Assembly (NCBI RefSeq): GCF_019967995.1
Contig: NZ_CP065377.1
Location: forward strand, 1,922,001-1,986,000
Direction of reading: 5' to 3'
Source of the DNA: Faecalibacterium prausnitzii
GTDB taxonomy: Bacteria; Bacillota; Clostridia; Oscillospirales; Ruminococcaceae
DNA: 64,000 nt
Shown here one piece after another: positions 34,448 through 42,721 of the stretch (within the stretch, counting starts at the first letter, position 1; each line of letters begins with the position of its first letter). The notes beneath the pieces are model-generated. The model was not told where the DNA came from. It ran no database searches and worked only from the letters and a program-made list of their open reading frames with translations. The position numbers and the translations under genes are program-made.

Positions 34448-36337
34448 TTATCTTTTGCCGGGGAAGAAGTTCTGCGGTGCCAGATACGAGCCGCTGCGGC
34501 GGATCTCGAAGTGGCAGTGGTTGCCGCTGGAACGCCCGGTGCTGCCCACGTAACCGATGAGCTGGCCCTGACGGACGCTCTGGCCTGCACGGACGGTCAG
34601 CGACAGGCAGTGGGCATAGACGGTGGTGTAGCCGCCGGAGTGGCTGATGATGACCGAGTAGCCATAGTTCGTGCCGGCACCGGCCTTGTTGTAGCCCGCC
34701 TTGGTCACGGTGCCGCCTGCCGACGCATAGATGGGCGTACCGGCCGGTGCGCAGATGTCCACGCCCTTGTGGCCGCTGCCGTACCAGCGCGAGCAGTTAC
34801 GGTAGTTGGGCACCGGCCAGATGAACTGGCCGCTGCCGGTGATGTAGGCGGTCTTGTTCGTCACCTTCTTGGTGCCGACGACCACCTTCTTGGGCACGGC
34901 TTCCTTGAGGGTCTGGGTGGAAACGACGGTCTGTTCCAACAGGGTGCCGTTCGTGTCGTAGACGTTTTGCAGCGTCACAAGACGCAGACCGTTCTCACCC
35001 TCCTGCAAGGTTTTGGTCGTGCCCTTGGTATATTCGTTCGACTGGGTGGTCTCGGTGGTGAAGGGGATCTCCTCCTGCCGGGTCTCCATCTTGGTGATGC
35101 GCACTTCCAGCGTCGCTTCCTCTTTGGTCACGATGAGGGTGTCGCCCTCCTGGATGTTGGAGCCTTCGGTCAGAGCTGCGCCCTTGAAATTCGGATTCAG
35201 TGCACACAGCTCGCGGAAGGTCAGGTCGTTCTTCTGGGCGATGGACCACAGGGTGTCGCCAGTCTGGACCGTGTAGGTCTTCTCCTGCTGGCGGACGCCG
35301 GAGATCATATCCTCGATGGAATTGTCGTCCTCGAAGCTGTCGTTGAAATAGATGCCGTCTTCGAGCAGAACGGTCTTGCTGAAGCCGACGGTGACGTTTC
35401 CGTCGTCCTTGTACTCTTCCTCGTAGGGGGCCAGCAGGTTGTTCAGGTAGCTGCGCAGGGCGTCGCCGTCTGCGCACACGGCCGTCAGCTCACCGTTCAG
35501 GTAGAGAGCCGTGCCCTCGCTGATCTCGTCGCTGGCGCTCTTCAGGATGGCGTCGGCGGTCTCGCTCTCGTCCATGACCTGATGCGCCACCGAGATGGTA
35601 TAGCTCGGCTCGATGGTCCAGTCGGTCTTGTCCGTACCGGCGTAATTGATACGCTCCATCACGTCCTCACGGGCAAGGTTGAAGACTTCTTCGTTGGCCA
35701 CATAGCCGACGGTCTTCCCGTTGACCTGCACCGCCAAGGCATAGGGCTGCTGGATGGTGCGGTCATACACCGTCACGAACACCGCCAGCATACACACCGG
35801 CAGGATGTACATGGCCATCCGGGGCAGCAGCCGAAGGTTGCGCCGGATGCCGCTGGTAAGATAATGGACGCTGGCTTTGACGGCCGCGCCGAAGCCTTTC
35901 TCCTTCCGGACCGCGCGGGCATGCACCAGCAGTGCCCCCGTGCCCCGGAAAAAGAGGATCACCGGGCCGAACAGGTCCCGGAACATCTGGGCAGCGCCGG
36001 GGAACGCCAGCGCGGCCAGCTCATGGAACACATTGCGGATGCCGTGCTCCAGCCACCGTGCGACGGCAGAGATATTCCGGCCCGTGCGCACCACAGCATA
36101 TTCGGCGGCAAAGCCCAACGCATACAGGGTCTCGCCCACCCGCAGCACCAAAGCGCTCCCCCGCAGCTTCTGCGAAAGGTCATTCATGCGGCGCTGTGTC
36201 TTCCGGCGGAAGCGGTGTTTCCGCAGCAGCCGGCTGCACTGGAGCTGTGCCCAGAGGGACCGCAGCGTCCGCTTGTGCTTCACCGGCGGTGCTGACGGAG
36301 CCTCCTGCATCGGCTCCTTTGTCTTTTCATCAATCAA
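34448..36337 (-). CDS. Membrane-anchored M23 peptidase with LysM and G5 domains
   Basis: A 629-residue envelope protein. A long basic N-terminal region of about 190 residues precedes one membrane helix (RMAMYILPVCMLAVFVTVY). A LysM domain follows (YTVQTGDTLWSIAQKN; about 355-400), then a G5 domain with EEIPFTTET, and a C-terminal M23 domain. M23 metal ligands are GHKGVDICAPAG (H...D) and GNHCHFEIRR (HxH). The probable activity is endopeptidase trimming of peptidoglycan cross-links. The start is a TTG at 36337 behind AGGAAGGAG; the longer frame would begin at a TTG without a site. It has its own promoter. Confidence 0.92.
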   Translation of the reverse strand: MIDEKTKEPMQEAPSAPPVKHKRTLRSLWAQLQCSRLLRKHRFRRKTQRRMNDLSQKLRGSALVLRVGETLYALGFAAEYAVVRTGRNISAVARWLEHGIRNVFHELAALAFPGAAQMFRDLFGPVILFFRGTGALLVHARAVRKEKGFGAAVKASVHYLTSGIRRNLRLLPRMAMYILPVCMLAVFVTVYDRTIQQPYALAVQVNGKTVGYVANEEVFNLAREDVMERINYAGTDKTDWTIEPSYTISVAHQVMDESETADAILKSASDEISEGTALYLNGELTAVCADGDALRSYLNNLLAPYEEEYKDDGNVTVGFSKTVLLEDGIYFNDSFEDDNSIEDMISGVRQQEKTYTVQTGDTLWSIAQKNDLTFRELCALNPNFKGAALTEGSNIQEGDTLIVTKEEATLEVRITKMETRQEEIPFTTETTQSNEYTKGTTKTLQEGENGLRLVTLQNVYDTNGTLLEQTVVSTQTLKEAVPKKVVVGTKKVTNKTAYITGSGQFIWPVPNYRNCSRWYGSGHKGVDICAPAGTPIYASAGGTVTKAGYNKAGAGTNYGYSVIISHSGGYTTVYAHCLSLTVRAGQSVRQGQLIGYVGSTGRSSGNHCHFEIRRSGSYLAPQNFFPGKR

Positions 36338-36389
36338 AAGGGGTTGCTCCTTCCTGACTGTAAGGATCAAAAATCACAAATTCATTTCA

Positions 36390-36417
36390 ATTATACACGC
36401 CGTCCGCGCTGAAACAA
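36390..36417 (-). promoter_or_regulatory. Promoter for the M23 peptidase gene
   Basis: Minus-strand TTGTTT, 16 bp, TATAAT. Confidence 0.6.
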
Positions 36418-36467
36418 GGTTCCTCACAAAAATTGGGCAGACCTTTCACGGACTTTTCACTTAGTTT

Positions 36468-37394
36468 TCATATTTCCAGGGGGTCTTCCCCGAAAAGTGC
36501 CCGCAGATCGGGCGGGAGCGGGCTTTTCACGGTGACGGCCCGGCTCTGTTCCAGAGGCGGTGCCGTGATGCGGATGCCCTCCGGCGTCATCTCGTATTCC
36601 GGCACCCGGAAGCGCTGCTCTGCACAGTGCAGCGCCTGCCGCCCGATCCGCTCCCGGCTCCCGCCGTAGAGGTCATCTCCGGCCAGCGGGTGGCCGATGG
36701 AGGCAAAGTGGACCCGGATCTGGTGCGTCCGCCCCGTCACCGGGACACAGGCGGCCAGACTGAGACCGTGTTCTGCTCTTATTATGGTATACTCCGTCCG
36801 GCTGGGCTTGCCGTCCGGCGTCACGCACCGGCCGATGATGCTCTCGGCCTGACGGCCGATGGGGGCGTCGATGACGCCTTTACCGAGGGGCAGTTCGCCC
36901 TCCACGACGGCATAGTAGAGCTTTTCGACGTTCCGGGCCAGCAGCGGAGCGGCGTAGCCATTCTTTGCGGCCAGCACAAGGCCGCTGGTGTCCTTGTCGA
37001 TCCGGTTCACCGGGCGGAAGACCGGGCTCTCGCCCCGCGCCTCCATCCGGGCCGCATAGCCGTTGGCCAGCGTATCCAGCGGATAGTTCAGCGTGGGATG
37101 CACAGCCAGGTGCGGCGGCTTGTCCAGCACGATGGCGAACGCATCCTCATAGACGGCCTGCACCGGGATCTCCGGCTGCGGGGCCACACCGGCCCCGTCA
37201 GCAGGCAGTTCGAACCAAATGTCCTGCCCGGCTTCGACCCGGCGGTTCGCCAGGACGGGCTGTCCACCAGCCCAGAAGCCGCTGCCGTGGAACTTGACCG
37301 CGCGGGCCAGCTCGGTGGAGACGGCACACCGGCGCAGAAAATTGCGCAGCAGCGCGCCGTCCGCTTCGGGCGGCACCGGAAAGATCAGTTTCAT
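36468..37394 (-). CDS. RluA-family pseudouridine synthase
   Basis: A 308-residue RNA-modifying enzyme. An S4-like N-terminal part leads into the catalytic domain with PVNRIDKDTSGLVLAAKN (about 129-146), in which the Asp of RID is the nucleophile. YYAVVEGELP and VTGRTHQIRVHFASIGHPLAGD are the other RluA motifs. It isomerises uridines in 23S rRNA or tRNA; the position cannot be assigned. It stands divergent from the RNase P RNA gene, and the two promoters share a -35 box. Confidence 0.93.
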   Translation of the reverse strand: MKLIFPVPPEADGALLRNFLRRCAVSTELARAVKFHGSGFWAGGQPVLANRRVEAGQDIWFELPADGAGVAPQPEIPVQAVYEDAFAIVLDKPPHLAVHPTLNYPLDTLANGYAARMEARGESPVFRPVNRIDKDTSGLVLAAKNGYAAPLLARNVEKLYYAVVEGELPLGKGVIDAPIGRQAESIIGRCVTPDGKPSRTEYTIIRAEHGLSLAACVPVTGRTHQIRVHFASIGHPLAGDDLYGGSRERIGRQALHCAEQRFRVPEYEMTPEGIRITAPPLEQSRAVTVKSPLPPDLRALFGEDPLEI

Positions 37395-37436
37395 CCCTGC
37401 GCCACCTCCCCGAAAACTTTACGCCATATATGAATT

Positions 37437-37465
37437 ATTATAACAAATTTTGCCTCCACTTGCAA
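37437..37465 (-). promoter_or_regulatory. Promoter for the RluA-family gene (shares its -35 with rnpB)
   Basis: Minus-strand TTGCAA, 17 bp, TATAAT. The six bases of the -35 box (37460-37465) are palindromic and also serve the rnpB promoter. Confidence 0.75.
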
Positions 37466-37488
37466 TTCTTGTTTTTTTATGGTATCAT
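37460..37488 (+). promoter_or_regulatory. Promoter for rnpB (shares its -35 with the divergent gene)
   Basis: Plus-strand TTGCAA (37460-37465), 17 bp, TATCAT (37483-37488), about 7 nt before the mapped P1 helix of the RNA. Confidence 0.75.
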
Positions 37489-37495
37489 GAGGAAC

Positions 37496-37841
37496 GGAAA
37501 ACGAGTGGAACATACGGCGGCGGGGCGGCTTTGACCGCCCTGAGGAAAGTCCGGGCCTCACAGAGCACGGTAACTGCTAACGGCAGCCGAGGGTGACCTC
37601 AGGGAAAGTGCAACAGAAAGGAAACCGCCGCAGCGATGCGGTAAGGATGAAAGGGCGAGGTAAGAGCTCACCAGCGCATGGGTGACCATGCGGCTTTGTA
37701 AACCCTACCGGAAGCAACACCTATATGGGACGGATAGCGCTGCTCGCGTGTCCCGATGGTGGCATGAGCCTGCCAGCAATGGCAGGTCGAGACAGATCGT
37801 CGTTTAATACAGAACCCGGCTTACGGTCCATCTCGTTTTCC
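37496..37841 (+). ncRNA. rnpB: RNase P RNA
   Basis: The catalytic RNA that removes 5' leaders from pre-tRNAs. Conserved core sequences are present: GAGGAAAGTCCGGGC (CR-I region, about 37540), ACAGAAAGGAAACCG, GTAAGGATGAAAGGG, and GTTTAATACAGAACCCGGCTT near the 3' end. The 5' and 3' ends pair as helix P1 (GGAAAACGAG at 37496 with CTCGTTTTCC ending at 37841). The size of about 346 nt suits a bacterial RNase P RNA. A promoter precedes it and a strong terminator follows. Confidence 0.97.
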
Positions 37842-37857
37842 ATGTTTGGTTTTGTCT

Positions 37858-37892
37858 GAGCTGCTGCGGAGGCCCCGCAGCGGCTCTTTTTG
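37858..37892 (+). terminator. Terminator of rnpB
   Basis: GAGCTGCTGCGG and CCGCAGCGGCTC form a 12-bp stem with one G-U pair, followed by TTTTTG. Confidence 0.9.
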
Positions 37893-37923
37893 TTTGTTCC
37901 CGCAATTTTTACCACTCTGTGAC

Positions 37924-37952
37924 TTTCCGTTTTGGCCGGAGTGTGGTATACT
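37924..37952 (+). promoter_or_regulatory. Promoter for nadE
   Basis: TATACT at 37947 with a weak -35 (TTTCCG) at 17 bp. The leader of about 60 nt carries a CCACGGCG/CGCCGTGG hairpin and a second small one, AGGAT/ATCCT, over the only Shine-Dalgarno-like bases. Confidence 0.5.
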
Positions 37953-38019
37953 ATGTGCACCACGGCGACTCATCTGTCCGCCGTGGTCAAACACAACAGA
38001 CAGGATGTGAAATCCTCCG

Positions 38020-39948
38020 ATGAAAGATGGTTTTTTGAAAGCAGCCGCTCTCTCGCCCGCACTGCGGGTGGCAGACTGCGCCTATAACACCGCGCAGATC
38101 CTTCAGGAGCTGCGCACCGCCTCCGCACGCGGCGTGAAGCTGGCTGTATTCCCGGAATTCTGCCTCACCGGCTACACCTGCGGCGACCTGTTTTTGCAGC
38201 GTACGCTGCAGCAGGGCGCGCTGACCGGCCTGCAGACGCTTCTGGACGCCAGCCGGGAGCTGGACGTCGTGGCGCTGGTGGGCCTGCCGCTGCTGGTGCG
38301 GGGCAAGCTGTACAACTGCGCCGCCGTGCTCTGCCGCGGTCGGCTGCTGGGCCTTGTTCCTAAGACGTACCTGCCCAATTACGGCGAGTTTTACGAAAAG
38401 CGCCAGTTCACCCCCGGCTCCACCGAGGTCGAGACCCTCACAGTCTGCGGCCAGCAGGTGCCCTTTGGCACCTCGCTGCTCTTCCGCTGCCGCGAGATGC
38501 CCAGCTTCGTGCTGGGCGTGGAGCTTTGCGAAGACCTGTGGAGTGCGCTCCCGCCTTCCACCTTCCACGCGCTGGCCGGAGCCACCGTCATTGCGAACCT
38601 CTCCGCCAGCGATGAGACGGTCGGCAAGGCGGAGTACCGCCGGGCGCTGGTGGCCAACCAGTCCGCCCGCCTGCTCTGCGGCTACCTGTATGCCTCCGCC
38701 GGGCACGGTGAGAGCACCCAGGACATGGTGTTCGCAGGCCACGACCTCATTGCGGAAAACGGCACCCTGCTGGCTGAAACGGCTCCCTTTGCAGGCGGTC
38801 ACGCCGAGACGGAGCTGGACTGCCAGCGGATGGAATCCGAGCGGGCCCGCAACACCAGCTTCGAGCCTTCCACGGACGGCTATCAGACCGTGGACTTCAG
38901 CCTGACGCTGACCAACACCTCCCTGACCCGCTTCGTGGACCCGACCCCCTTTGTGCCCGGCGACCCGCAGCGCCGCGCTGAGCGCTGCGAGCTCATCCTG
39001 AAGATGCAGGCCGACGGTCTGGCCAAGCGGCTGGAACATGCCCACGCCAAAACGGCCGTCATCGGCATCTCCGGCGGGCTGGACAGCTGCCTTGCCCTTC
39101 TGGTGGCCGTCCGCGCCATGAAGCAGCTCCGCCGCCCCACCACCGATGTGCTGGCCGTGACCATGCCCTGCTTCGGCACCACCCGGCGCACCCGCAGCAA
39201 CGCGGAGATCCTGTGCGAGGAGCTGCATGTTTCCTTCTCCGAGATCGACATTGCCAACACGGTCCACAGCCACTTTGCCGACATCGGCCAGGACGAGAGC
39301 GTGCTGGACGTCACCTTCGAGAACGGTCAGGCCCGCGTCCGCACACTGGAGCTGATGGACACCGCCAACCGCACCGGCGGCCTCGTAGTGGGCACCGGCG
39401 ACCTCTCGGAGCTGGCGCTGGGCTGGGCCACCTACAACGGCGACCACATGAGCATGTACGGCGTGAATGCCGGGGTGCCCAAAACGCTGGTGCGCCACCT
39501 CGTCCGGTACGAAGCCGACATCGCCGCCACCGATGCGCTCCGGACCGTGCTGCTGGACATCCTCGACACTCCCGTCTCCCCCGAACTGCTGCCCGCAAAG
39601 GACGGCGAGATCGCGCAGAAGACGGAAGACCTGGTCGGCCCGTATGAGCTGCACGACTTTTATCTCTATTATGTGCTGCGCTTCGGCTTCGGCCCGGCCA
39701 AGATCTTCCGGCTGGCCAAAGCTGCCTTTGCAGGCCGGGCCGAATACCCGGACGAAGTGCTGTACAAATGGCTGCGCAACTTCTACTGGCGGTTCTTTGC
39801 CCAGCAGTTCAAGCGCAGCTGCCTGCCCGACGGCCCCAAGATCGGCAGCGTGACCCTCTCGCCCCGCGGCGACTGGCGGATGCCCAGCGATGCGGCGGCA
39901 GCGCTCTGGCTGGCCGAACTCGAACAACTGTTTCCGCACAAAGGATGA
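38020..39948 (+). CDS. nadE: Glutamine-hydrolysing NAD(+) synthase
   Basis: A 642-residue two-domain enzyme that amidates nicotinate adenine dinucleotide using glutamine. The N-terminal nitrilase-fold glutaminase carries the Glu-Lys-Cys triad in VFPEFCLTGY, VPKTYLPNYGEFYE and GVELCEDLW. The C-terminal synthetase (about 340 on) has the PP-loop IGISGGLDSCLALL and TGDLSELALGWATYNGDHM. The length is standard for the fused form. The ATG at 38020 is the first in-frame start after a stop codon; the ribosome-binding site is weak. It heads a three-gene plus-strand unit. Confidence 0.95.
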   Translation: MKDGFLKAAALSPALRVADCAYNTAQILQELRTASARGVKLAVFPEFCLTGYTCGDLFLQRTLQQGALTGLQTLLDASRELDVVALVGLPLLVRGKLYNCAAVLCRGRLLGLVPKTYLPNYGEFYEKRQFTPGSTEVETLTVCGQQVPFGTSLLFRCREMPSFVLGVELCEDLWSALPPSTFHALAGATVIANLSASDETVGKAEYRRALVANQSARLLCGYLYASAGHGESTQDMVFAGHDLIAENGTLLAETAPFAGGHAETELDCQRMESERARNTSFEPSTDGYQTVDFSLTLTNTSLTRFVDPTPFVPGDPQRRAERCELILKMQADGLAKRLEHAHAKTAVIGISGGLDSCLALLVAVRAMKQLRRPTTDVLAVTMPCFGTTRRTRSNAEILCEELHVSFSEIDIANTVHSHFADIGQDESVLDVTFENGQARVRTLELMDTANRTGGLVVGTGDLSELALGWATYNGDHMSMYGVNAGVPKTLVRHLVRYEADIAATDALRTVLLDILDTPVSPELLPAKDGEIAQKTEDLVGPYELHDFYLYYVLRFGFGPAKIFRLAKAAFAGRAEYPDEVLYKWLRNFYWRFFAQQFKRSCLPDGPKIGSVTLSPRGDWRMPSDAAAALWLAELEQLFPHKG

Positions 39949-39951
39949 CCC

Positions 39952-40308
39952 ATGAAACAACATTCCAAGCTTTTCGTCAACCTGATCTTTGTTCTGGCCG
40001 TGCTGGCCATTGCGGGCGTTCTGTTCGCCCTGCGGGCCGCACACGCCACCGGCAGCGCCCTGGAAGCCGAGCTCATTTACGGCGACGCCAACACGGTGCA
40101 GAAGTTTTCTCTGGACAACGACGCCACCTATGATGTGGACACCGGTTACTACACCGTCCACATCGAGGTAAAGGACGGGGCCGCCCGCTTTGTGGATTCG
40201 CCCTGCCCGGACCACATCTGCGAAAGTTTCGGTTGGCTTTCGGCGGAAGATCAGACCGCCACCTGCCTGCCCGCCCGCGCCGTGCTGACCATCGCGCCGC
40301 TGTCCTGA
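39952..40308 (+). CDS. NusG domain II-containing exported/membrane-anchored protein
   Basis: A 118-residue protein. One N-terminal membrane helix (LFVNLIFVLAVLAIAGVLFAL) leads into an extracytoplasmic NusG domain II (PF07009-type). ARFVDSPCPDHICESFGWLS and a later CLPARAVLTI show the paired cysteines of the family. Such proteins often neighbour ApbE or Rnf genes in Firmicutes; here the neighbours are nadE (3 bp upstream) and an LCP gene. Function is unknown. Confidence 0.85.
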   Translation: MKQHSKLFVNLIFVLAVLAIAGVLFALRAAHATGSALEAELIYGDANTVQKFSLDNDATYDVDTGYYTVHIEVKDGAARFVDSPCPDHICESFGWLSAEDQTATCLPARAVLTIAPLS

Positions 40309-40333
40309 GGGCACAGTCAAAAGGAGAATTTCC

Positions 40334-42025
40334 ATGTTCGATGAAAAAGACACCACCCGGCACATCCACCGAGGTGCACGGAAGGACCCGGACCGCACCG
40401 TTGAGGTGGACAGCTCCGCATTTTTTGCGCCGGAGACTGCCCGGCCGGTGACGCCGCCGCCCTCCAAAAAGCCGCCCCGGCAGAACAGCTCCCCGGTCCG
40501 GCCGCCCCAAAAGCCTGGCAAAAAGAAAGGCTCCGGCTCGAAATTCGGGTCGTTCCTGCTGGTCTTGCAGGCCATTCTCAGCGTGGCAGCCTTCGTGCAG
40601 CTCTGCCGCACCCAGATGCTTCCCGCGCTCTACCTCGTCATCATTGCAGCGCTGCTGGCCCTGTTCTGGCTGCTGGTCAAGCGCTGCCAGGAGTACAGGA
40701 CCCCCGGCAGAGTCTCCCGCGTCTTCTCGGTCTTCCTGTGCGCGGCGCTGGCCCTCGGCTGCGTCTGGGCGCAGCAGGGCCTTGCCGCGCTGGGCAGCGT
40801 GACCTCCGGTCTGCTCACCGGCGCTGAGGCGAATAAGATCACCAAGGAGCCGTTCGTCATCTACCTCAGCGGCGTGGACAACCGCGGCGAGCTGACCGAA
40901 AAGGCCCGCAGCGATGTGAACATCCTGGCCGTGGTCAACCCCGCCACCAAGCGGGTGGCTCTCATCAATACCCCGCGCGACTACTACGTCGATCTGGCGG
41001 GCACCAGCAGTAAGGACAAGCTGACCCACGCCGGTCTGTACGGCGTGGAGACCAGCATGGCCACCCTGGGCAACCTCTACGGCGTGAATGTGGAGCACTA
41101 CATCCGCATCAATTTTGCGGGCTTCATCAGCATCATCGACGCGGTAGGCGGTGTGGATGTCTACTCCGACCAAGCGTTCACCTCAGTGGGCAGCCCCGGT
41201 TACTATGACCCCACCACCTTTGCCGAGGGCTGGAACCATCTGGACGGCAAGAGCGCACTGGCCTTTGCCCGCGAGCGCCACGCCTTCGCTTCCGGCGACA
41301 TCCAGCGCGGCATCAACCAGATGAAGGTCATCGACGCCATGGCGAACAAGCTCAAGTCCCCCACCGTCCTGATGAGCTTTTCCAAGCTGATGGACGCCGT
41401 GTCGGACTGCTTCGTCACCAGCCTGTCGCAGGAGCAGATCTCCGCGCTGGTCCGGATGCAGCTGAGCGACCTCGCCAACTGGGATATCCAGAGCTACTCC
41501 GTCACCGGTTCCAGCGGCAAGAGCTCCCAGTGCTACTCCGCCAAGGGGCAGAGCCTCTACGTCATGAAACCGGACGAAAGCTCGGTGGCACAGGCCAAGG
41601 AGCTGATCGCCTCCGTGCTGGGCGGTGAGGGCACGGTCAGCGACACCCAGCAGACTCCGGAGAAGACCGAAGTCCACACGCCGACGGCAGACCCCAACGC
41701 CGCTGTTTCCGTGCCGGAGACCCCGGCGGACAGCGTCGTCCTGGACGAGCCTGCGGAGAGCATCCCGGAGGAGATCCCTGCTAGCAGCGAGCAGCCCGCA
41801 GAGGCTCCGGCTGAGGCCCCTGCCGAAACCCCGGCCGGCAGCGAACCGTCTGCCTCCACCGAAGTGCCCGCCGAGGAGCCTCCTGCCGAGAGCAGCAGCT
41901 CCTCCGAAGCACCGTCCATCTCCCTGCCCACGCAGGAGCAGGTCGAGCAGGCCGCCTCCTCGCTCCATCAGGCGGCGTCCACCGTTCTGGATGCCCTGTT
42001 CGGTTCCAGCAGCTCCGCAGAATAA
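40334..42025 (+). CDS. LytR-CpsA-Psr (LCP) family cell-wall glycopolymer ligase
   Basis: A 563-residue membrane protein. A basic, Pro-rich cytosolic N-terminus of about 75 residues precedes three predicted membrane helices (about 76-150). The extracellular LCP domain follows (about 170-400). Its ligand residues are visible in KARSDVNILAVVN and NTPRDYYVDL, and ALAFARERHAFASGD carries the conserved arginines. LCP enzymes transfer glycopolymers from lipid carriers to peptidoglycan. The last 120 residues are Pro/Ala/Glu/Ser-rich and disordered-looking, probably a wall-spanning tail. The ATG follows AAAAGGAG. Confidence 0.93.
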   Translation: MFDEKDTTRHIHRGARKDPDRTVEVDSSAFFAPETARPVTPPPSKKPPRQNSSPVRPPQKPGKKKGSGSKFGSFLLVLQAILSVAAFVQLCRTQMLPALYLVIIAALLALFWLLVKRCQEYRTPGRVSRVFSVFLCAALALGCVWAQQGLAALGSVTSGLLTGAEANKITKEPFVIYLSGVDNRGELTEKARSDVNILAVVNPATKRVALINTPRDYYVDLAGTSSKDKLTHAGLYGVETSMATLGNLYGVNVEHYIRINFAGFISIIDAVGGVDVYSDQAFTSVGSPGYYDPTTFAEGWNHLDGKSALAFARERHAFASGDIQRGINQMKVIDAMANKLKSPTVLMSFSKLMDAVSDCFVTSLSQEQISALVRMQLSDLANWDIQSYSVTGSSGKSSQCYSAKGQSLYVMKPDESSVAQAKELIASVLGGEGTVSDTQQTPEKTEVHTPTADPNAAVSVPETPADSVVLDEPAESIPEEIPASSEQPAEAPAEAPAETPAGSEPSASTEVPAEEPPAESSSSSEAPSISLPTQEQVEQAASSLHQAASTVLDALFGSSSSAE

Positions 42026-42038
42026 GACCCAGTTACAA

Positions 42039-42071
42039 AAAAAGTCCCGACCAGACCGGTCGGGACTTTTT
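42039..42071. terminator. Bidirectional terminator between the LCP gene and the lipoprotein gene
   Basis: AAAAAGTCCCGACC and GGTCGGGACTTTTT are nearly perfect 14-bp arms. Confidence 0.9.
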
Positions 42072-42092
42072 CTTGTTTCATGTTGGAGCGGA

Positions 42093-42569
42093 TTATTCAG
42101 CGGACTCCAGCTCGAAGGTCTTGACGGAGGCGGTGCCGTTGCGGCCAGCCTTGTCGGCGCGCAGATACTGGCGGGTGGTCTCGCCGTTTGCGGTCACGTC
42201 TGCCACATACACGGTGTTCTCCTCAGCCTCGATGGGGAACTCCTCAACCATGCCCTTCATGGGCAGGGCGCTCAGGTCGTCGTATGCGCCGTTCAGCTTC
42301 CACAGCTTCATGGTGTCGCCGTTGGAGAGGGTGAACTCGCCGTAGCAGTCGGCATCGTAGGTCTTGCCGTTCACTTCGAGGGACTCGGTGCTGACCACGC
42401 TGGCGGCGGCAGCCTCGCTGGATGCGGCCTCCGAAGCAGCCACAGAAGAGGCAGCCTCGCTGGATGCAGCAGAGGAAGCGGTGGAAGATGCGGTGCTGGA
42501 GCAGCCGGTCACAGCAAAAGCCAGAACAGCGGCGGCCACTGCCAGACCCATTGCACGATTCAGTTTCAT
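42093..42569 (-). CDS. Small lipoprotein of unknown function
   Basis: A 158-residue exported protein. Its signal peptide MKLNRAMGLAVAAAVLAFAVTGC ends in a lipobox (VTGC), followed by a Ser/Ala/Glu-rich linker of about 40 residues with repeated SSEAAS units. The mature domain of about 95 residues is beta-rich (KTYDADCYGEFTLSNGDTMK) and has no catalytic motif. No family is recognised. The ATG has an AAGGAG site. It is monocistronic, with a promoter just past the deoB stop codon and a bidirectional terminator. Confidence 0.85.
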   Translation of the reverse strand: MKLNRAMGLAVAAAVLAFAVTGCSSTASSTASSAASSEAASSVAASEAASSEAAAASVVSTESLEVNGKTYDADCYGEFTLSNGDTMKLWKLNGAYDDLSALPMKGMVEEFPIEAEENTVYVADVTANGETTRQYLRADKAGRNGTASVKTFELESAE

Positions 42570-42657
42570 TGTATGATCTCCTTTGTTTGAACCAATCCTT
42601 TTTCTGTCCGGAAGCAGGAGCGATTCTGCTCTTCCTTCACGAACAGGCACAGGGCCT

Positions 42658-42686
42658 AGTCTACCACAACCTCAACCATACTTCAA
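42658..42686 (-). promoter_or_regulatory. Promoter for the small lipoprotein gene
   Basis: Minus-strand TTGAAG, 17 bp, TAGACT, 35 bp after the deoB stop codon. Confidence 0.55.
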
Positions 42687-42721
42687 GCACCTTTGGCGCT
42701 TTTGTTTTCAACCTGTGACTT

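Noticed and set aside
41700..42020. Repeat-like Pro/Ala/Glu/Ser tail of the LCP protein as a separate repeat element
   Set aside because: It is low-complexity coding sequence continuous with the LCP gene, not a DNA repeat unit.
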